From an uncultured Lachnospiraceae bacterium (lineage in GTDB: Bacteria; Bacillota; Clostridia; Lachnospirales; Lachnospiraceae), in contig CAJUCC010000046.1 in the NCBI GenBank assembly GCA_910585205.1, positions 1 through 28,232 on the forward strand: a stretch of 28,232 nucleotides of DNA, written 5' to 3'. Each line of letters begins with the position of its first letter. The first letter of the stretch is position 1. Under the pieces are notes generated by a model, which was given only the letters and a program-made list of their open reading frames with translations, did no database searches and was not told the origin of the DNA. The translations under genes were made by a program, and so were the position numbers. Below, one piece after another: positions 23,856-28,232 of the stretch.

Positions 23856-25419
23856 CGAAGACAAAGACGGGGACGATCTGTAAAAGCACGCGGTTGTAGG
23901 AATCGTCCCAGTTGAGCCAGAACCATTTACTGTCCACAATACAATAGGAGATCAGGTTCAGGAAGGCATAGCCGCTCCAGAGAAAGTGCAGGTGATCCAG
24001 TTCAAATTTCCGCACAAGGGAGAGTGCCAGCAGGCCGGCAAAGATAAAACCACTGATCCCCCAGGATGACGGCTGGCGGAACATATTGCGAATGACAAAG
24101 TCCACATTGTCGATGATGACATCCTGCTTTTTGACAAAAGAATACACAAAGAGCAGGAACATGCCAAAGAGCAGAATGTAATATTCCGTCAGTTTCGGGA
24201 ACTTTTTCACAAGCCACTGCATCAGCGGATGGCCGACAAACAGATAGAGGTAGCTGCCGATAATAATCAGGGCCACGAAAAAGATATTTTTATTGTTGGC
24301 GATGGAAGAAAATACGGCCTGTGTCACACCGGGGTCTAAGATGACTCTGACGTAAAACAGCCACCATACTTCCGCCAGCACCGCGGGCAGAAAGACGAGA
24401 ACAAGCTGTCTGCGGGGAAACAATTCGACGCAGGCAAAGCAGATCAGGAAAAAGGCGGCGAAAATAATGCCGTCTTTGCGCAGCAGTGTCAGAGAAATAA
24501 AGCACATTCCGATGAGCAGAAGGGAATCTCTGCGGCTGCCGTCCAGATGGGATACGAGGAAAGAGGCCAGGACGAGCAGAAAAATATAGGCCATACAGTA
24601 CATATTGGCCAGTACCCACGACGAAATAATGATAAACGACGTACAGGAGACCAGCAGCAGCGTAAAAAGGGCGCTGAGAAGCAGGGCTCTTTTTTGCTGT
24701 ACAGACTGCCGCAGCAGATACCGGTACAGCCCGTAAAAGAAGCAGGCGGCGATATTATACATCAAAAATGCCTGCACCTGGAATCCCTGATCCAGTCCCC
24801 AGAATGCCGTGTAGGAGTGCAGCAGCGGCAGGAACTGGCTGATATTGGTCAGTGTAAAGCTGTTTGTGCCGACAATATCCTGAAAATTGCGGACAATGGT
24901 CAGTGTATTGCCGTAATTGATAAAATAAAAATACGAGTCATAGCTGACAAACGAGTACGTAAAACCTGTAGCCACGAGAAAGGCAAATCCCAGGAAAAGG
25001 AGCAGATGGGGAAGCGCCTGCATGGCAGCGGCGGGAAGACCGCGCCGTCTGCGGCGAAAGCGCATATGGACGTACAGGCCCCCGAGCAGTGCCGCGATCA
25101 GCGTCATGGTCAGCGGGAATGTATAGGGGATACCGAGCAGCAAAAGCAGCAGACTGGGGATGACCCACAAAAAGATGCCCGCCGGGAAGGCAAAGAGTGC
25201 CGTCCAGCCGGGGGACAGGGTGTCACGGATCAGGAGCAGAAAGAGAAATCCGAGCCCATATAATACGATAACGGCCAGAAGCTGCCGGAACTGATATGAG
25301 AATACGCTGTCATAAGCGAGCCGTTCAAAATATGTGCGGTTGACTGCCATGCTGCCCAGAAAGAGCAGGCAGCCGAAAAAGGCAAAGATACCGCCGGAGA
25401 GCAGTGCTTTTTTATTCAT
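23773..25419 (-). CDS. Polytopic membrane protein, possibly GT-C-like
   Basis: This 548-residue membrane protein has about 12 helices. After the fourth or fifth hydrophobic block it carries FTYSFVSYDSYFYFINYG with D161, positioned like the loop acid of GT-C transferases, then FTLTNISQFLPLLHSYTAFW. I cannot name a family. The frame is open to 25467, but ATG 25419 has AGGAGG eight bases upstream and gives a helix-first product. It overlaps the preceding minus-strand gene by eight bases. The C-terminus, after the helix VPVFVFVTAVKSLALL, is encoded antisense within the ABC gene and ends at an arbitrary-looking LQSDTPDHSCVSLTGDAQ. This gene is last in the minus-strand operon. An outer-face sugar transferase or a polymerase-like role is a guess from context. 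Confidence 0.65.
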   Translation of the reverse strand: MNKKALLSGGIFAFFGCLLFLGSMAVNRTYFERLAYDSVFSYQFRQLLAVIVLYGLGFLFLLLIRDTLSPGWTALFAFPAGIFLWVIPSLLLLLLGIPYTFPLTMTLIAALLGGLYVHMRFRRRRRGLPAAAMQALPHLLLFLGFAFLVATGFTYSFVSYDSYFYFINYGNTLTIVRNFQDIVGTNSFTLTNISQFLPLLHSYTAFWGLDQGFQVQAFLMYNIAACFFYGLYRYLLRQSVQQKRALLLSALFTLLLVSCTSFIIISSWVLANMYCMAYIFLLVLASFLVSHLDGSRRDSLLLIGMCFISLTLLRKDGIIFAAFFLICFACVELFPRRQLVLVFLPAVLAEVWWLFYVRVILDPGVTQAVFSSIANNKNIFFVALIIIGSYLYLFVGHPLMQWLVKKFPKLTEYYILLFGMFLLFVYSFVKKQDVIIDNVDFVIRNMFRQPSSWGISGFIFAGLLALSLVRKFELDHLHFLWSGYAFLNLISYCIVDSKWFWLNWDDSYNRVLLQIVPVFVFVTAVKSLALLQSDTPDHSCVSLTGDAQ

Positions 25420-26056
25420 TCCGGTTTCCTCCTGTGATTTCCGTGTAATAGTCCTCGGACATGACATATAAGCTATAGTCTGTGTCCATCAGGGCGACAA
25501 GCCGTCCGCTGCCCTGCAGGGAATTCGTGTTGATATACAGTGTCGTGTAGATTTCTTCTTCAAAGGAGTCCTGCAGCTGCGCGGGGATGCCGTCGGTTAC
25601 ATAGTCCATAATGCCGATGCAGCTGAATTCATGGACAAAGTCGAAGTCATCCTGACGTGCCAGCAGAAGCTGCTTTTTTTCCGGCGGAACTTCCAGCCGG
25701 TCATATGACGCCGCATAGAGAGAAACAAATTTTTCGTAAAAATCTCCCGCGGCATCCAGCGAAACGTGGCGGCCGCGCAGTACGGGAAAAATTATCTCAT
25801 CCTGGAACATAAATTCGTCGGAGTAGGCGAACAGATTGCCCTCGAAGGTGCCGTAGCGGAAAACGCCGCCCACCGTATCCATATAGAAATGCGGAAAGGT
25901 ATAGCAGAAGGCATAGACACCATTGGCGATAATGCCGATGAGCAGCAGCGCGATAACGAAAGGGGACATGGCGTTGCTGCGGCGGTTCCACAGCAGGCGG
26001 CATAACAGATAAAATAAAAAAACGACGATGAGTCCGACAAAAGCTTCTTTAAACAT
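25412..26056 (-). CDS. Uncharacterised membrane-anchored protein
   Basis: This 214-residue protein has two N-terminal hydrophobic segments (about 5-20 and 33-52) and a large hydrophilic remainder that would lie outside the cell. The soluble part includes FRYGTFEGNLFAYSDEFMFQ and a DFDFVHEFSCIGIMDYVTDG stretch. I recognise no enzyme motif. The start at 26056 has AGGAG six bases before the ATG. The stop overlaps the downstream membrane-protein gene by eight bases, so the two products are probably made together and may form a complex, with this one as an exported accessory subunit. It is 17 bases from the family 2 glycosyltransferase upstream in the same operon. Function is unknown. Confidence 0.65.
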   Translation of the reverse strand: MFKEAFVGLIVVFLFYLLCRLLWNRRSNAMSPFVIALLLIGIIANGVYAFCYTFPHFYMDTVGGVFRYGTFEGNLFAYSDEFMFQDEIIFPVLRGRHVSLDAAGDFYEKFVSLYAASYDRLEVPPEKKQLLLARQDDFDFVHEFSCIGIMDYVTDGIPAQLQDSFEEEIYTTLYINTNSLQGSGRLVALMDTDYSLYVMSEDYYTEITGGNRNE

Positions 26057-26073
26057 AATTTCTCCTGCTCATT

Positions 26074-27018
26074 TCAAATCTTTCCTGCCAGAATCAAAAG
26101 CCGGAAGGCGATTTCATCGGTCAGGCTGTTCCGCAGTCTGTGGGGATAGAAAAATTTCCGCAGTCTGCTGCGGCTGTCAAACAGGGCGAGAAAATCCGCC
26201 CGCTGACGGGAAACGCGGTTGCCATAGAGCCTGCGGTAGTCATGGATACCGTCGGTAATATTGCTGCAGTGACGGTTCATATGCCTTACCCAGTCCCGGT
26301 AGCGCAGCAGACCGCCTGCGTCACCGGAGCTGAACGTACCCGGATGCCGCCGGTAATAGGCCAGCGGTTCGCTGTCATAGAGCAGTGCGCCGTTCATGCC
26401 GGCGACAACCCAGGAAATCCAGCAGTCCACGGCCACGGAAGGCGTGATTTCTCCGGAATCGAAGGTCAGCCGCTTTAATGTACGGTTAAATCCCTGCGCC
26501 ATACCGACACCGCCCCAGGTTCCTGTCATAATGACGTTTGCCAGACTGATATGGGACATTTCCTCCGGGGTGACACCCGGCCTGTCGGGCAGGGTGTGTT
26601 CGATCTGCAGATCTGCGTCGCACACATAATAATTGTGCACATAGAGAACCGGCGTTTCCGGAGGATATTGCCTCATATGCGTGACGGCCCGCTCCACTTT
26701 GGCGGGCAGCCATACATCGTCCTGATCGCAGAACAGATAGTAGTCCGCATCGCCAAGGCGGCTGAGCAGATACCGATAGCTTTGGTGAGAGCCTTTGTTT
26801 GCCCAGTCATTGTCGGCATCGTTGATAAGGATAATCCGCTTTCCTTCCGGGAACGATTGCTGATACCGGCGGATAATGTTCACACTGTCATCGCGTGAAC
26901 CGTCGTCCCGGATATACAAATCGATTTTGGGCCATGTCTGTGCCCGGATACTGTCCAGCATCGCAGGCAGATAGTTTGCACCGTTATAGGTGGATGTGAT
27001 TAAAATAACCGTTTCCAT
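26074..27018 (-). CDS. Family 2 glycosyltransferase (rhamnosyltransferase-like)
   Basis: This 314-residue cytoplasmic GT-A enzyme begins METVILITSTYNGANYLPAM, with LYIRDDGSRDDS at residues 34-45. The metal- and donor-binding stretch DYYLFCDQDDVWLPAKVE (from 92) carries the F-C-D-Q-D-D-V-W form typical of rhamnosyltransferase-like members, with D98, D100 and D101. The acceptor region contains ANVIMTGTWGGVGMAQGFNR and later LAYYRRHPGTFSS. The frame is open to 27198, but ATG 27018 has GTGAGGA six bases upstream and is the normal family N-terminus. Gaps of 17 and 25 bases to its neighbours fit one operon. The sugar transferred is not certain; no rhamnose-pathway genes are visible in the window. 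Confidence 0.9.
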   Translation of the reverse strand: METVILITSTYNGANYLPAMLDSIRAQTWPKIDLYIRDDGSRDDSVNIIRRYQQSFPEGKRIILINDADNDWANKGSHQSYRYLLSRLGDADYYLFCDQDDVWLPAKVERAVTHMRQYPPETPVLYVHNYYVCDADLQIEHTLPDRPGVTPEEMSHISLANVIMTGTWGGVGMAQGFNRTLKRLTFDSGEITPSVAVDCWISWVVAGMNGALLYDSEPLAYYRRHPGTFSSGDAGGLLRYRDWVRHMNRHCSNITDGIHDYRRLYGNRVSRQRADFLALFDSRSRLRKFFYPHRLRNSLTDEIAFRLLILAGKI

Positions 27019-27043
27019 AAAAATCCTCACTGGGAGATGGCAA

Positions 27044-27556
27044 TCACTGTGCTGACAGATTTTTCTCCATATAGAGCAGATACCGGTCCGAATCGGGAGA
27101 CAGGGATCGGTTTTGTACCGTAAATCCGGCTTTTTCGTATGTCTTTCTGGCGGGCAGGTTGTCTTCGTAAACATCCAGACGGAGCCGGGACAGACCAAAG
27201 TGCTGCGCGGCCAGGCGGCAGAGCAGCTGCAGGACGCGGAGGCCGGTTCCCTTCCCGGCTCTTTCCCGATCGATCAAAAGCCTGCCGAATTCCGCACTGT
27301 CAGCCTCGAAATGATACAGGGCGGCTCCGCCGAGAAAGCGTTGGTCTTTGTCATAAACCGAAAACATATAGTCCTGCGCCGTGGCCAGATATTGCCGATA
27401 CCATCTGTGCTGTGCTTTCGGCGTTATGATTTCGGAATAGAAAAAACAGACACGATTCCGGTCCTGATTGCGCAGCAGCCGGTAGCGTTCGCTGTCTCCG
27501 GCGGACAGAGGGCGCAGGGTGATAACGCCGTCGTCGGCGGTCAGTGTATGTTCCAT
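27044..27556 (-). CDS. GNAT-family acetyltransferase, likely sugar N-acetyltransferase
   Basis: This 170-residue GCN5-related acyltransferase of the RimJ/RimL style uses acetyl-CoA. Motif A, for CoA pyrophosphate binding, is RLLIDRERAGKGTGLRVL with R-A-G-K-G-T-G at about 99-105. The C-terminal LRLDVYEDNLPARKTYEKAG is the usual GNAT motif B. It starts four bases after the stop of an aminotransferase gene. The pair parallels WecE and WecD of E. coli, which aminate and then acetylate a dTDP-4-keto-6-deoxyhexose to form an acetamido sugar. That pairing is inference from context; the aminated sugar and its nucleotide are not shown. AAGGA stands about ten bases before the ATG. Confidence 0.82.
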   Translation of the reverse strand: MEHTLTADDGVITLRPLSAGDSERYRLLRNQDRNRVCFFYSEIITPKAQHRWYRQYLATAQDYMFSVYDKDQRFLGGAALYHFEADSAEFGRLLIDRERAGKGTGLRVLQLLCRLAAQHFGLSRLRLDVYEDNLPARKTYEKAGFTVQNRSLSPDSDRYLLYMEKNLSAQ

Positions 27557-27560
27557 AAGA

Positions 27561-28232
27561 TCATTCCTTATTGTGATATGTTTCCTGTTCCTTTGCTATC
27601 TTAATAACCTGATCGCAGATATACCGGACATCATCCCATGTCAGCTTCATATGCATGGGCAGAGAAATGACATGATCGCTCACATAAGAGGCGCGGGGAC
27701 ATGTCCCCTGTGCGTAAGCGTACATGCGGTACTGGGTGTTGTCCGTGTAATGTACACCCGGATAAATGCCTGCCGAATTCAGCGCCAGCATCATTTCGTC
27801 GCGGTTTTTAACAAGAATCTGGAACAGATGGCAGGACGATTCGCATTCGTCCGGCACGGTTATCAGCTCCACCAGATCGGGATACTGACAAAAGCGTTCC
27901 CGATACCAGGCGGCGAGCTGACGCCGATACGCATTGTCGCGATCCAGATACCGGAGCTGTACAAGTGCGATAGCGGCGATCACGGAATTGCCGTGCAGCT
28001 TTTGCCCGACATATTCCACGTCATATTTCCATTTATAATTTCCCGCATTGACCGTGCGGCTGTAGGTGTCTTTGTTGATGCCGAGCCAGCCCTTTTTGCG
28101 GGCGATGGCATCAAAATCCTGCCGGCGGAAGCAGAGCATGCCGCTGTCGGCCGTGGGCAGATTTTTGACGGCCTGATACGAATAGATCACAACCTCCGCC
28201 TCCTGTCCCGGAATTTCTCCGTGCAGGCGGGG
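27561..28232 (-). CDS. DegT/DnrJ/EryC1/StrS aminotransferase, N-terminus beyond the window
   Basis: The frame is open to the right edge (first codons read PRLHGEIPGQEAEVV), so only the C-terminal 223 codons are present. A GTG at 28190 is not the true start. VVIYSYQAVKNLPTADSGML contains the PLP-binding lysine, encoded at 28164-28166, in the usual SxxxxK context. The C-terminal half has AAIALVQLRYLDRDNAYRRQ and ALNSAGIYPGVHYTDNTQY, followed by SDHVISLPMHMKLTWDDVRY, all landmarks of nucleotide-sugar aminotransferases. It would use glutamate to aminate a keto-sugar nucleotide, and the adjacent GNAT enzyme could acetylate the product. Family is firm; the sugar and exact position of amination are unknown. 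Confidence 0.9.
   Translation of the reverse strand, partial: PRLHGEIPGQEAEVVIYSYQAVKNLPTADSGMLCFRRQDFDAIARKKGWLGINKDTYSRTVNAGNYKWKYDVEYVGQKLHGNSVIAAIALVQLRYLDRDNAYRRQLAAWYRERFCQYPDLVELITVPDECESSCHLFQILVKNRDEMMLALNSAGIYPGVHYTDNTQYRMYAYAQGTCPRASYVSDHVISLPMHMKLTWDDVRYICDQVIKIAKEQETYHNKE

Noticed and set aside
24547..25263. Plus-strand open frame of 238 codons across the minus-strand membrane-protein gene
   Set aside because: Its product is rich in Gln, Lys and Gly and looks like the complement of membrane helices, with no ribosome site; the minus-strand reading is the real gene.
1..28232. CRISPR arrays, insertion sequences, integrase genes
   Set aside because: No regularly spaced repeats, transposase or integrase motifs were seen in any frame, so the mobile origin of the island is inferred from composition only.

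Overview
The window reads as a Clostridia chromosome segment, most likely Lachnospiraceae. The grounds are AGGAGG-type ribosome sites, occasional TTG/GTG starts, and gene families typical of gut Firmicutes surface-glycan loci. This is a judgement from style and content; no marker gene is present. Three blocks differ in base composition. Hand-counted 60-base rows give 25% GC at 7441, 42% at 13141 and 72% at 23581; these are samples, not averages.

Block 1 (1 to about 9950, plus strand, AT-rich) is a glycan biosynthesis and export operon. It holds a CDP-glucose 4,6-dehydratase (rfbG), an MsbA/PglK-type ABC flippase, a GT-C membrane glycosyltransferase, a family 2 glycosyltransferase, a second GT-C gene broken by an in-frame TGA, a LIC_10190-type membrane protein, and a wreck of a UDP-GlcNAc 2-epimerase gene (wecB type: two single-base frameshifts and a roughly 38-codon in-frame deletion that removes catalytic residues). 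The block looks partly decayed.

Block 2 (10006 to 17417, plus strand, intermediate GC) is the most unusual part. Side by side lie an all-helical toroid-like protein joined by a frameshift to a nucleoside 2-deoxyribosyltransferase/TIR-like domain, a Nudix hydrolase, a HIT domain fused to a DUF89/ARMT1-like damage-control phosphatase domain, a MazG-like pyrophosphohydrolase, a nitrilase-fold amidohydrolase with an unknown N-terminal domain, a winged-helix protein with its own promoter and a candidate operator, and an uncharacterised helical protein. Nearly every recognisable domain is from a nucleotide or metabolite house-cleaning family. I infer a conflict (defence) or metabolite-damage-control island; its function is not shown by the sequence.

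Block 3 (17447 to 28232, GC-rich) is a second glycan locus. An asparagine synthetase-type amidotransferase (asnB) ends at a strong terminator. A new sigma-A promoter then drives a leader containing a tRNA-like fold, followed by a family 4 glycosyltransferase, manC (GDP-mannose supply) and a second ABC flippase. Meeting it tail to tail is a minus-strand operon that enters from the right edge: a DegT/WecE-type aminotransferase (partial), a GNAT acetyltransferase, a family 2 glycosyltransferase, and two membrane proteins. The last of these overlaps the flippase 3' end by 83 bp.

Together, blocks 1 and 3 would make nucleotide sugars (CDP-6-deoxy-4-ketohexose, GDP-mannose, an acetamido-deoxysugar), assemble them on a lipid carrier, flip the product and perhaps transfer sugars outside the membrane. 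Block 2 sits between them as an accessory insertion. No window stretch over 300 bases lacks a gene.
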